64,000 nucleotides of DNA. Origin: Gentiana macrophylla. Taxonomy: Eukaryota > Streptophyta > Magnoliopsida > Gentianales > Gentianaceae. Of this stretch, positions 45,465 through 56,645 are shown in pieces; the first letter of the stretch is position 1, and the number at the start of each line of letters is the position of its first letter. A program made the position numbers and the translations under genes. Below the pieces are notes generated by a model. The model had not been told where the DNA came from and ran no database searches. It saw only the letters and a program-made list of their open reading frames with translations. Location of the stretch: the NCBI GenBank assembly GCA_026214975.1, contig CM047810.1:98596316-98660315 (forward strand). The letters are read 5' to 3'.

Positions 45465-45571
45465 CATTTATAGAAATGATAGAATCAGATAGGAAACAAC
45501 CTGAAGAAGGTTGGCAGTACACCAAACCGGCTCGGGCCGGGTCAGTACCGGCGCGGGCCGGTGCTACAGTG
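45465..45571 (-). promoter_or_regulatory. LTR-like CG block and TATA box in front of ORF copy 2
   Basis: 45527-45571 matches 56245-56289 in the 5' LTR over 45 bases with two mismatches. In the LTR this block lies just upstream of the TATA box. Here a TATA-like TTCTATAAATGG on the minus strand follows about 55 bases later (45464-45475), and the ATG of ORF copy 2 about 75 bases after that. It contains the dyad ACCGGC...GCCGGT. A candidate internal promoter; inference. Confidence 0.55.
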
Positions 45572-46327
45572 CCCAATCAGAGATTTTTTCATTTCAGGAT
45601 GTTCTATCAGGTTCTTTCAGTGTGTAGATATGCATTTATATCTAAAACGTGGGGGAAAAAGTCTAATAAAATAGAAACAACGGAAAAAACATAAAACTAC
45701 GAAGTGCACTAACCACAGAGTGCATCAAACAGTCTAAAAACAAATATAAATGTAAAAAGTACAACATCAAACCATCGTAGATAGTCATACACCATAACAC
45801 ATGAAAAGTTTATCTAAATCACTCATCTTCATCGTAATCCTCATCTACGTCATACGATGAGTCGAAATGAGCTGAAAACGATCCAAACAGATTAGAACTA
45901 AATTCAGCCCCTAGAGACTGAGTCGAACTGAAATCATAGTTGAACTGTTGTGGATCTGCTGACGTAGATGCTTGAAATGTCGTCTGAGCTCGCATCGTTG
46001 CCATTGATACCGAACTTTCCAATCCAAACGAGCTTAGACTCTTTGTCACATCCGCCATCAAGTCACTCCTCCCATGCCCATGGATGCATCAAATGAACTC
46101 AGAATTCATACCACCTCGCCCTCTGAGATGACGGCATATAGTCCTGGAATAAAGCGGTGGTGGAATAGGTGAAATCAATCTGCGGCATAGTATAAAGGGT
46201 CGGTGACTCGAGGATAACGAGCGTAAATCTCGCATATCTGGGATCTATTTCACTTATGAAAGCTCTGTGGCCTTTTGGCCAATCCTAAGATCCTCACCCA
46301 ACGCTTATTCTCGTTCACAAGCTAAAG
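45572..46327 (-). pseudogene. Tail of Athila ORF copy 1 and spacer
   Basis: 46061-45819 on the minus strand reads an 80-codon frame with an acidic end (YDVDEDYDEDE), probably the shifted C-terminus of ORF copy 1. 45572-45818 is AT-rich spacer leading to the internal CG block. Confidence 0.5.
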
Positions 46328-47394
46328 CTATATTAGCATCAGTTCTAGCCTGAGCCTGAACCATATGCTGAAACATAGCCTCAACCTGGCTATTATGGCT
46401 CTGAAGTTCTGTGGCTGCTGTGACTGCCTAGGAGCTCGAGGTGCTGGAGTATGAATAGGAGATGGAGGTGGTGGTTGTTGTTGCTGCTGGCGATTTGGAT
46501 TATTGTAATCGATCCTACCAGCAGGTAAGGCAGTTAATTTTTGACCGATAAGTGGAGCATAAGGTGACATAATCCTATCTGAGGGTAATTTTGGTACTTC
46601 AAGAAGATCACACAAGGCAGAAATAAGATTAGGGAACGGCAAACGTCCCCCTCGAGGTCTATTCTTAACAAAATCACATGCCTTGGTAAAGATTAGATTC
46701 CCCAGATTTATTGGAATGTCATTAACCATAGCCCAGGCTAAAACAACATCTTCACGACCATAAGCACATAAATGAGCCGAAGGATTAACATTATATCCTA
46801 TAAATTGCTTAATAGCCCTTATGTCTCTTATACAACGTCCATAAGGAAATCTATTATCTTTCCATCTCTTTGTGGAATCAAAGGCAGCCTGAGCTTCATA
46901 TGATTTAGCCAGTAGCCTAGCAGGTAGGTCTAAATTCCAAACAGCATGATAATCATCCTCATCAAGTATCTCAGGTAAACCATAAATAGTATTAATCATA
47001 ACAGGATTGAAAGTGACATTAACCGTCCTAAGAGGGATATATTCCAGTTCTTCAAGAGTAGCCCTATCATAAGTAGACAAAACAGAATAGAACTCGGCTA
47101 CCATTGTAACATTTATCTTATCAGTGCGTTCCATTGCAATTTCCATCCACTCCCTATCTTGAAAGATTTTTCTCACTTCTTCTCCTACACAGTCAAAATC
47201 AATACCACGTTCTAAAGTAACCCCAAGACTCGACTAAAATATCCATTATAGGCATTCTTAGCTTCATCACTAGCGGTTTTCTCAAAAGAAACGGCTTCTT
47301 CGAGTTCGTTTAAGGGCCGCGGTTCATGAACCGGTACTACTACAGGGTTATCTGGCTTTCTTTTCTTAGAGGTTTTCCTAGATGATGAGGCCAT
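46328..47394 (-). pseudogene. Athila downstream ORF, copy 1 (plant transposon protein type)
   Basis: The ATG at 47394 opens a basic N-terminus (SSRKTSKKRKPDNP, a possible nuclear signal), stopping at 47212. A shift later, 47176-46328 is open for 282 codons: NVTMVAEFYSVLS, LRTVNVTFNPVMINTIYGLP, AHLCAYGREDVVLAWAMVND, LPFPNLISALCDLLEVPKLP, then a Gln/Pro-rich tail. The layout fits the plant retroelement-specific ORF located where retroviruses have env. No signal peptide or membrane segment is evident, so an envelope role is not supported by the sequence. Function unknown. Confidence 0.78.
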
Positions 47395-47521
47395 CTACGA
47401 TAATGGTATGACAAAATAACAACAAAAATCAACAACAAACAACAAAACCAATAAGTACTTAGACCAAAATATTCAAAAATAAAATTTATAAAACTAAAAA
47501 GCATAATAAAATTGAAATGAT

Positions 47522-47587
<66 letters not shown>

Positions 47588-48127
47588 ACCGTATAAAGCT
47601 AGAAAAAGTAGATAGTTGCCGGAATGTATGGTGGTCGCGGAATGTGTTGAAAAGAGGAGCTTTACTTGCAAAATCTATCATTTTATGCAATGGTGATGAT
47701 TTTATGTAGTGTAATGGAAGAGAAGATGATTAATTAAGTAGTTTGGGATAGAAAATTGGTGAATAGTGATGAAATATTTGAAGAGGGGAAAAGGGGTGGG
47801 GCGGCTCTTGGTATTGGAGAAATGAAGAAGATGAAGATGATAGAATTGTGATTTTTTTAGGTTATAAAGCTAACGAATCGAATCGAACTCTTATCGACTC
47901 GAATCGTTAGTAATTACTCGATTCTCTTTTTTTTTGTATAATAATTTAAATTATATCATAGAAACATTTTTATAAAAATCATAAAATTATTTCATGATAA
48001 AATAAATTATTACAATTTTTTATAAAAGCTTAAAAAAATATTTTTGGTATGATAATCCTTAATTATATCATATAGATCATAAATATGATATTAAAATAAG
48101 TTTATCATAAATTTTTATGAAATCTTA

Positions 48128-48210
<83 letters not shown>

Positions 48211-48892
48211 CTGCAAACACACATAAAACTTAATCATTCTACTCCTATCATTCTTAAATCTTCAAGATTTCTATAATAACGGTCCATCAACCTAATTCCT
48301 AGAAATGATGCGTTTGAATTCTCTCTTTGTTGTCCATCGGGATTTTTGATAACCACCTAGTCGTTCCCATCTTAATTACCTTCAAACATTCATCCTGGGA
48401 TTTGGTCGTCTTTGTCTCCACATTTTCCATTATGTTCACTTTTTCCACAAATTCTACATCTCATTAGAAATCTTGCCCTTCTCTTTTATAGCACTTCTCG
48501 ATTTTCCATTACAAAGATCTCTTTCTCTCGATTTCGCTTATCGACTCCTTGTTTAAATTAAAAACTAAGGCTTCTATTCTAAAGGCAACATCTTTATCTA
48601 AACCTAATTTTAAAAGTAAAATAAAAACTTATATTCTATCTATAAAAGGCATTCCAGGTTTTTAACGTCTATCCGGTAAAAGACGAAACTAATTAAATTG
48701 CATATTAAAAAGTAAATTTAAAGCAGATAGTACCCGTAATCGGTTGAGTTTAGAATTCTCGCTTCTTAATCCGTTGGAGGGTCGTTAAGCAATAATATTT
48801 CTTTCGCTTTCGGTACCCTTCGATTTCCACAAAAGCTTTACCACTGTGACCATTGGCTATGAAAGTTGTTTTTCCATCGCTAGTTCAATGAC
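47395..48892 (-). other. Athila spacer between pol and ORF copy 1
   Basis: Non-coding. Pure TA tracts at 47525-47582 and 48133-48195, the second followed by a T run. The minus strand just upstream of ORF copy 1 (47640-47860) is CT-rich, like a leader. Confidence 0.7.
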
Positions 48893-50088
48893 TCAGGACT
48901 TATAGACTTTAGTTACATCGTATGGACCTGTCCATCTAGATTTAAGCTTTCTTGGAAACAACTTTAAACGTGAATTGTATAAAAGTACTCGATCACCTAC
49001 ATGGAACTCACGACGATAGATTTTCTTGTCATGGAAAGCTTTCGTGCGTTCCTTGTAGATTCGAGTATTTTCATAAGAATCGAGTCGAAACTCTTCCAGT
49101 TCTGTTAACTGAAGTAACCTATGATCACCAACAGCTTTAGGATCAAAATTTAGGAATTTAATAGCCCATAAAGCTCGGTGTTCTAATTCAACAGGGAGAT
49201 GACAAGATTTACCAAAAACTAATTTATAAGGAGAACAACCAATTGGTGTTTTAAAGGTCATTCAGATGCCCATAATGCATCATCTAGTCTTTCTCGCCCA
49301 GCTTTCTACGATTTGAGTCCACTATTTTCTCCACGATTCTTTTAATTTCTCTATTAGACACCTCTACCTGTCCACTAGTTTGCGGGTGATAGGGTGTTCC
49401 TAGTTATGAGTTACACCATATTTCTCAATTATTTTAGTAAATGGTCGGTTGCAAAAATGTGAACCTCTATCACTAATGATAGCCCTCGGAGTGCCATATG
49501 TTGTAAATATATTCTTTTTAAGGAACCTTAGCACAACCTTGGTATCATTAGTGGGAAGAGCTTCAGCTTCTACCCATTTCGAGACATAATCAACCATTAC
49601 AAGAATAAATCTTTTTCCAAACGATATAGGGAAAGGTCCCATGACATCTATACCCCATACATCAAATAATTCACATTCTAAAATCGGTTGCATAGGCATT
49701 TCATGTTTTTTCGATATATTCCCCCACTTTTGACAAGATTTACATATTTATACGCATCTTTATATAGTGTAGGCCAATAAAAACCACATTGTAAAACTTT
49801 AAAAGAAGTTTTCCATCCTCCATGATGGCCTCCTGCCTCACGATCATGACAAAACGATAAAACACTTAAAATCTCATTATCAGGGATACATTTTCTGATT
49901 ATTCCATCCGAGCATCTTCGGAAAAGATCTGGTTTCTCCCAATAATAAAACTTTAAGTCGTAAAAGAATTTCTTTTTCTGCTGCCAAGTCCAGTGAGACG
50001 GGATGTAATTACAGGTAAGATAGTTAACAATATTCCCAAACCATGGTGAATTTTCTTTTAATGGTATTCTATCTTTTAATAATTGCAT
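48893..50088 (-). pseudogene. Athila integrase
   Basis: 50088-49678 reads the zinc-binding part (FWKCSDG-like RRCSDGIIRKCIP, CHDREAGGHHGGWKT, LQCGFYWPTLYKDAY). 49699-49400 reads the catalytic core ([49 protein letters not shown]). 49261-48893 reads the C-terminal part ([66 protein letters not shown]). Two shifts separate the blocks. Integrase inserted the element and gave the 5-bp duplication. Confidence 0.9.
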
Positions 50089-50166
50089 GGTTGCGGGAGT
50101 ATCGATCCTAAAAAGTTGTTCATCTGGAAATGAATCTCGTATTTCATTTCCTTTTCCTTCATCATT

Positions 50167-50841
50167 TTACATTCTACTTAGATGATCTGCTACTACATTT
50201 TCACTTCCTTTTTTATCCTTGATTTCAATATCAAATTCTTGAAGTAACAGAATCCACCTAAGAACACGTGGTTTAGCATCTTTCTTACTTAACAGATACT
50301 TCAAAGCTGAATGGTCTGTATAAACTATAACCTTAGAACCAACAATATATGATCTAAATTTATCTAAGGCAAAGATTACAGCCAACAGTTCTTTCTCTGT
50401 AGTTGCATAATTGAGTCGAGCTGCATTTAGAGTGTGAGATGCATAGTAGATTGCTTTGAGAACTTTGTTATATCGCTGACCTAAGACAGCTCCTACAGCT
50501 AAATCATTTGCATCACACATAATTTCAAATGGTAAATCCCAGTCTGGTGCTACCAGTACTGGTGCAGTAGTCAACTTCGCTTTTAGGGTCTGAAAAGCTT
50601 CCATACATTTACTATCAAAGTTAAAAGGTACTTCCTTTTCAAGCAAATGACTTAGGGGCTTTGCTATTTTTGAGAAATCTGCAATGAATCTTCTATAAAA
50701 ACCTGCATGTCCAAGAAATCCTCTTAGAGTTCTTAAATTAACTGGTGGAGGTAACTTTTCGATTACCTCGACTTTTGCTTTATCAACTTCGATACCTACT
50801 TTAGAGATTCTATGTCCTAAAACAATCCCTTCTGATACCAT
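50167..50841 (-). CDS. Athila RT C-terminus and RNase H
   Basis: A 224-codon open block: [109 protein letters not shown]. All Gypsy RNase H landmarks (D, E, D, D) are visible. A TAA follows directly after SRM, and another stop near 50869 separates it from the RT palm, so the polyprotein is interrupted. Confidence 0.9.
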   Translation of the reverse strand: MVSEGIVLGHRISKVGIEVDKAKVEVIEKLPPPVNLRTLRGFLGHAGFYRRFIADFSKIAKPLSHLLEKEVPFNFDSKCMEAFQTLKAKLTTAPVLVAPDWDLPFEIMCDANDLAVGAVLGQRYNKVLKAIYYASHTLNAARLNYATTEKELLAVIFALDKFRSYIVGSKVIVYTDHSALKYLLSKKDAKPRVLRWILLLQEFDIEIKDKKGSENVVADHLSRM

Positions 50842-50868
50842 TAAGTGACATTTTTCCCAATTTAGTAC

Positions 50869-51099
50869 TTAGTTGGTATCTTCACAGCGTTGTAACACTC
50901 GTTCTAAATGCGATAAGCATTCATCGAAAGAATCTCCATAAACACTAAAGTCATCCATAAAGATTTCTAAGAATTTCTCGACCATGTCAGAAAATATTGC
51001 CATCATACATCGCTGAAACGTAGCTGGTGCATTACATAAACCAAATGGCATTCGTTTATAAGCAAAAGTTCCATACGGACAAGTGAAAGTAGTTTTTCT
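50869..51099 (-). pseudogene. Athila RT palm with FMDD box
   Basis: Reads MPFGLCNAPATFQRCMMAIF and the catalytic IFMDDFSVYG. Separated from the preceding RT part by a shift near 51100 and from RNase H by a stop near 50869. Confidence 0.9.
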
Positions 51100-52911
51100 C
51101 TATCTCCGCCGCAATGAATATCCGTAGTAAGTAGCTGAATAGCCATCTAAGAAACAGTAATATTTATGTCCACTTAATCGTTCCAACATCTGTACGATGA
51201 ATGGAAGTGGATGATGATCTTTCTTAGTATGATCATTCAGTTTTCTAAAATCAATACACATTCGATATCCTGTAATTTCCCTTGTCGGAATCCGTTCATT
51301 TTTATCATTTTCCTTTACCGTGAAAACTCCTTTCTTTGGAACTACTTGAGTCGGACTTACCCATTCACTATCTGATATGAGAAAGATTATCCCCATTTCT
51401 AATAGTTTAATAACCTCTTTCTTAACAATGGTTTGTAAATTTGGGTTGAGGCGGCGTTGAGGCTGAATACAAGGTTTAGCGTCCTCCTTTCGAATAATTT
51501 TATGAACACAAATCTCAGGGCTAATTCCTTGAATATCTGCCAGTGTCCATCCAAATGCTTTCTTATGTTGTATTAACATTCTAAGTAATTGATCTTCCTG
51601 TTCATTAGTTAAGGTTGATGAAATAATAATCGGCAGTAGATTATCCGTTTCAAGAAAAGCATATTTCAGATTTGAAGGAAGTGGTTTCAACTCCAGATTC
51701 CTTGGTGGATCTTCTACTGAAGGTTTCAAAACTGGTCCTTCTAGTTCTAATTTCAAATATTGATGCCATGGGTGTTTAAAAAATATTCCTTTATTCAGAT
51801 AAAGGATCACTTCTCTCATTTCAGTATCATTTTCATCTTCTTTATAGATGGATAATGCCAAACATTCTTCTAGCCTATCTTTATAATCTTGCAATTGGTC
51901 ATCACAGAATGTAGATATCTCATTTATAATAGAACATGATTCTGGTGATTTGTATGGATGGTTCATAGCTTTGAAGATATTGAAAGAAACTTCATCTTCA
52001 TTAACTCTTAGTATTAGTTCACCTTTTTGATCATCGATTAATGTTCTTCCTGTAGCTAGAAATGGACGACCTAGAATAATTGGCGCTGAATATCCTTCTT
52101 CCATTTCCATTATTACAAAATCCACTGGGAAGTAAAATTTGTCTACTTTAACCAACACGTCCTCGATAACTCCCTTAGGATGTTTAATCGATCTATCTGC
52201 CATTTGCAGAGTCATTTCAGTATTTGTAAGCTCTCCTATGCCTAGTTTCCTATAATCCTCATAGGGCATGAGATTTATACTTGCTCCGAGATCACATAGC
52301 ACTTTCTTAAACAGAAATCCTCCAATCTCACATGGAATGGTAAAACTACCAGGATCTTTAAGTTTAGGTGGTAACTTATGTTGAAGTTTTGCAGAACATT
52401 CTTCATTAAGGCAAATATTCTCATATTCTTCTAACCGTTTTTTGTTTGATAGGATATCTTTAAGAAACTTTCCATAGGTAGGCATGTTGATTAGGGCTTC
52501 GATAACAGGGATATTGACATGAATATGATGAAAAGTATCAAGGAAACGAGCATACTTCTTATTAGTTTTTATCTTTTTAATTTGATCCTTTGGTGGGTAA
52601 GGTAAAGATTCCAAATCTATAACCTTTGGTTCTGAAGTTATTTTCTCTTTTCCTTTTTCCTTAAATCTTTGAGAATCAACTGGTCGCCATGTTTCATTAT
52701 CAAACGATATTTTCTTTGAAACATCTTCTGTATCAATTTTTCCTTTTTCAGTTATTGGCAAATCTCCCTTCTTTTCTTCAGTATTGTTTTCTCTAACATG
52801 TTCCTTAAATAAGGTTCTTAGGTCTTTATCCATTGGATCTTTTAGAATCCTAGGGACTTTAACCCATTCCTCATTCTTACTTTCAGGTTCAACATTACTA
52901 TTTTGTCTCAA
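51100..52911 (-). CDS. Athila protease and RT N-terminus
   Basis: A 603-codon frame. The charged N-terminal linker is followed by a conserved region (YPPKDQIKKIKTNKKYARFL). The aspartic protease is at about residues 205-310 (LCDLGASINLMPYEDYRKLG; APIILGRPFLATGRTLID). The RT start is at about 480-600 (VVKKEVIKLLEMGIIF, SPTQVVPKKGVFTV, GYRMCIDFRKLND, HHPLPFIVQMLERLSGH, CFLDGYS). The protease motif has DLGAS where most Gypsy elements have DSGA, normal for Athila. It ends in a shift inside RT. Confidence 0.9.
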   Translation of the reverse strand: MRQNSNVEPESKNEEWVKVPRILKDPMDKDLRTLFKEHVRENNTEEKKGDLPITEKGKIDTEDVSKKISFDNETWRPVDSQRFKEKGKEKITSEPKVIDLESLPYPPKDQIKKIKTNKKYARFLDTFHHIHVNIPVIEALINMPTYGKFLKDILSNKKRLEEYENICLNEECSAKLQHKLPPKLKDPGSFTIPCEIGGFLFKKVLCDLGASINLMPYEDYRKLGIGELTNTEMTLQMADRSIKHPKGVIEDVLVKVDKFYFPVDFVIMEMEEGYSAPIILGRPFLATGRTLIDDQKGELILRVNEDEVSFNIFKAMNHPYKSPESCSIINEISTFCDDQLQDYKDRLEECLALSIYKEDENDTEMREVILYLNKGIFFKHPWHQYLKLELEGPVLKPSVEDPPRNLELKPLPSNLKYAFLETDNLLPIIISSTLTNEQEDQLLRMLIQHKKAFGWTLADIQGISPEICVHKIIRKEDAKPCIQPQRRLNPNLQTIVKKEVIKLLEMGIIFLISDSEWVSPTQVVPKKGVFTVKENDKNERIPTREITGYRMCIDFRKLNDHTKKDHHPLPFIVQMLERLSGHKYYCFLDGYSATYYGYSLRRR

Positions 52912-53132
52912 GAAATCTTCAATAATTTCTTCTTCTTCATCAGTAAATTCAAGTTCATCTGAGGTTTCTATATTCGTCTCAATTTTACCATCTAAATCAT
53001 TCTCTACTTCATTATCTCACGAGTTTTTCTGTTCCAAAGATTTCCACAGAGTTTTCTACTCCTAGTAATAACAAAGACATTTACCTCTCTCGGTTTCTTT
53101 CGGTATTACTTGGTAATCCTCCCTGAGGTCTA

Positions 53133-54615
53133 CTATTTTACGTTCTCTTTTCTACTCAAATGATCTTCCATATTCCTTATTGATGCTTCTATAGTTCTCA
53201 TTCTCGTATCATGTCCACTCATGGATGTTTTTAACGTACTCGTATCCTTAGTGACTGTACCTATAGAAGTTATCATAGTTTCTACATTTTGAGCTTGAGT
53301 AGACACTACACCCATCATGTTCTCCATTAATTTTTCCCATTTATCAACTCCTTCAGGTTGAGTTGAACTTTGGGTGACTGGTATACTTTGAGTAGTATGT
53401 TGTGGATATGATCTAGGTAATGATTGCAGGTTCTGATTCGCGGTATCTCCTTGATAGACTTGATTACTATATGAATTCTTATATTGAACTGGATACGGTG
53501 GTTGGCCTTGCTTACTAGGGTTTTCAGACCAACGAAAAGTAGGGTGATCTCTTCTAATAGCATTAAACGAGTTTGAATATGCGTTGTTCAAATTCTTATG
53601 CTGTTGTAAAAAACTCACCTCCTCCCTTGAATATCCTTCTGGTTCTTCTATCCCTAATGACACATTATCATGATTTGAGTAGTCATTTGTTAAATTATTT
53701 TCTGAGTTAATATTCTTACTAGCTTGTAAGCCATCAAATTTCCTACTCAAATTCTCCAAGTGTGCTAGAACTTCCTTATTCGATGTACATTCTCCTGCAA
53801 ATGCTACTTTTCTTGTGCTAGAACCGGTTTCCCACATTCGGTTATTTTTGGAAATCTTTTCAATAGCATCGTAAACTAATTGGGCTTCACTCATCATTAA
53901 AGAGCCACCACATGCATGATCAACGCGTCAGACGTGAGTCTTTCCTTAGTTTACTGACGTAAAAGTTGGATTTGCATATCTAAGGAATAACCATGATCGG
54001 GACAAGCTCTTAATAGCTTCTTAAATCTTTCCCAAGCATTCCCGAGCGTTTCTTCAGATCCTTGTCTAAAGTTAGCAATTTCGACCTTTAATTCCAAATT
54101 CCTCCCAGGAGTAAAATATTGTTTTAAGAACTCGGTTTGAATATCCTCCCAACTTGTCAGCGAATGATGTGGGAGTGACATAAACCAATCTCGTGCTCTT
54201 CCTTTTAAAGAAAAAGGAAACATAGACATCCTCGTTAATTCACGATGAGCACCTTGACTTTTGGTCAGATATACAGCTTCTTCTTGAAAAGATAGAGATG
54301 ATGATGTGGATCTTCATCATCTTCTCCTAGAAATTGGGCTCTTGTGTCAATTAAACCAAAAAGATGAGATTTTATTTCGAAATTATTTGCTCCTTCATTT
54401 GGTAAACGAATTGGATTATTAGTCTGGTTTCTTCTTACGGTCTGATCACAGATAGGTCTCGGGTTTGGTAGGTTAGGATTATTATGATTATTCTGGTTCC
54501 GATTCTGATTATTTCTATTATTAGGATTCTGGTTATTAGGATTATTAGGGTTTTTTCCATGCCCTTGAGCATGTTCTAGCCCTTGTTCAGGTGTTTCATC
54601 ACTGGTTTCGGCCAT
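53133..54615 (-). pseudogene. Athila Gag
   Basis: 54615-54265 reads an Asn/Gln-rich N-tail (NPNNRNNQNRNQNNHNN), then ANNFEIKSHLFGLI, which is Athila-like. After a one-base shift 54229-53951 reads MFPFSLKGRARDWFMSLPHH, SWEDIQTEFLKQYFTPGRN and WERFKKLLRACPDHGY (retrotransposon gag domain). A stop at 53951 follows, then 53897-53133 reads the rest (LVYDAIEKISKNNRMWE, a low-complexity linker, and a coiled-coil-like end with MTSIGTVTKDTSTLKTSMS). Three pieces in two frames. Confidence 0.88.
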
Positions 54616-54924
54616 TCTCGTTTCTCGATTTGATGATGATTCGTCAGGATTTCCCTGACTAGTATGACCATGTTTACTCTCTACTCTTAACTGCCAGTAT
54701 TTATGTCAGGCTTATAAGGAGTGAGTGGGGCCTTACCACTTCTGGTCATCAACTATCGAAAAGAGAAAATAACTCGAAATTGATAAAAATTGGTAACTTA
54801 CCTATAAGGTAAGTACCAACGAAAAATAAAAAAAGAAATGTGATAAGAAGAGTGTTGACTTATCCTCGAGAATTTTGAGCTAATACAAGTAGTAACCATA
54901 GACACAATGAATTAGCGTCGTTTT

Positions 54925-54941
54925 CCCCGGCAACGGCGCCA
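54925..54941 (-). promoter_or_regulatory. Athila primer binding site, tRNA-Asp
   Basis: The minus strand reads TGGCGCCGTTGCCGGGG. This is fully complementary (17 bases) to the 3' end of plant tRNA-Asp(GTC) including CCA, as is usual for Athila elements. It lies six bases inside the 5' LTR. Confidence 0.95.
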
Positions 54942-54947
54942 GAAAGC

Positions 54948-55213
54948 TGACAGGACCTTTACTAGTGCTATTACAATCCTTAACCGGTAGTGTACCGGGT
55001 CAAATTGTAGCGTAATATGGTGAGTCAGGTGTCGAATCCTCAGGGAAGCGTGTGGTAATTCAGAGTGTGGTTAAACACCAAGAAGCTGTTATTAACTCAA
55101 TCTAAGTCGCAGTTTTTTTCTTTTTCTTTTTAGTAACCGTCAAACAGTAAATAAATGCATAAAACTAAAACAGATATATATAGATACATAAATATATATA
55201 TAAATATATAGAA

Positions 55214-55256
<43 letters not shown>

Positions 55257-56139
55257 TATAAATATATATAGGTACCAATACAATATATAGGATATAAATA
55301 CTAGTAATTAGAAACTAGCCAAGAATATGTCATTGAATCAAGATCTCTTTTTTAGTAGAAATAGATGTGCTTGATCTTTCCTTATTTTAAGGTTAATCAA
55401 TTATAGATAAACCGTGTACTCCTAAGCTAGACAACTCCTCCTCACACGAGCGTATGAAATTGTCATATGTCAAAAGTCCTCTCATTCAATGTCATCCTCA
55501 AGCTCGGGAACTCCGTTTTGTCATACGGCCGGTATTTTGAGTATTGCTCAATTAAGCAGGTGATTTTAACGTGATAATATCTTGAGTCCAATTTTCAATA
55601 AGATTTGTTTTTCTAGGACAAATCGCCTCGGTAGGAAATAGGATTCCGTTTGTCAGGCGGCCATTTTTACCCTCCGGTCTTTCTATTCATGATCGCGTAT
55701 CCTAACTTCTCTGGTCGAGTTCATCATTAGGTTACGATTCTTGTTAAATCGAGTAGCTAATTCAATTTTAACTTTTCATTAAGCGCAAATAGAAAGAGAT
55801 TCATTATAATCGATTTTAATTCGATTTTAACACAGTCATCATCTATTTCCCTAAAAAGATAAAACTAATTTAATTTCATATCTTGGCTAGATATAGAGTT
55901 AGCCTAATATCATTATAACTAATATATAGATACTAATAACAACAAACAAACATAAATGCATTAGAAAGTTACCAGATTACAATTGAAGCATCAGAGCCGT
56001 ATTCTTCGGAAATAGCAACTCTTCTAACAACAACGAGCCTTGATAAGTTGTCTAAGTATTACACGAAACTTATACTACATTATTATTTCGGCAGAGTGCC
56101 GTTTACGGTATTTACAGAACTAGAAACTAACTAAAGATA

Positions 56140-56192
<53 letters not shown>

Positions 56193-56640
56193 TACACTCC
56201 ACACAGCCTGCAAATGAGCTGTATTTATAGGCCAGGGTAGTAGGCCGGCGCGGGCCGGGTCAGTACCGGCGTGGGCCGGTGCTACAGTGGATATTCTCTT
56301 GTGTCAGAGCCCATGTGCTGTTTGCAGAGAGATTCCGGCTCGGGCCGGTCTTTTTCGGTTCGGGCCGGACTTTGAAAAATATCCTTCTTCGGTTTTCTAC
56401 TGTTTCGATATTAATTCTTCAGTTTTTCATCACACGTACCCTGAAACAGTTAAAAACACGAGCCACAGTAATTCTGACCACAAAAACTATAAGTTTTACT
56501 AAAATTATAACGATAATATCTATTTATAACGATTTAGATTTTTATGAGTTTTTAAATATATTTTTATAGAATTTATACGATATTATCGTAAATACGATAT
56601 AAAAAGTCATATAATATAGTTATATTTTTATCATACATCA
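54948..56640 (-). repeat. Athila 5' LTR
   Basis: Partner of 41244-42959. TATA box on the minus strand at about 56221-56229 (CTATAAATAC). The CG-rich block at 56245-56289 lies upstream of it, and a TA microsatellite at 56141-56191 lies downstream. Followed by TGCCC at 56641-56645. Confidence 0.97.
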
Positions 56641-56645
56641 TGCCC

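Larger units (their letters stand above)
41244..56640 (-). mobile_element. Athila-type Ty3/Gypsy retrotransposon, 15.4 kb, complete boundaries
   Basis: LTRs are 41244-42959 (1716 bp) and 54948-56640 (1693 bp), both TG...CA, flanked by TGCCC. The primer site complementary to tRNA-Asp lies inside the right LTR and the polypurine tract inside the left LTR, so transcription is on the minus strand. gag, protease, RT, RNase H and integrase occupy 54615-48893. About 6 kb follows, with two related ORFs of the plant retroelement-specific type. The protease words LCDLGASINLMP and LGRPFLATGRTLID are diagnostic of Athila-like elements. Frame breaks are present in every gene. Confidence 0.97.

Noticed and set aside
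44508..47394. True retroviral envelope gene in the Athila
   Set aside because: No signal peptide, no transmembrane segment and no cleavage site visible; the motifs fit the plant retroelement-specific ORF instead.
41244..56640. Segmental duplication explaining the 1.7-kb direct repeats
   Set aside because: The repeats have TG...CA ends, a perfect 5-bp target duplication, a primer site and a polypurine tract at the correct places, so they are LTRs.
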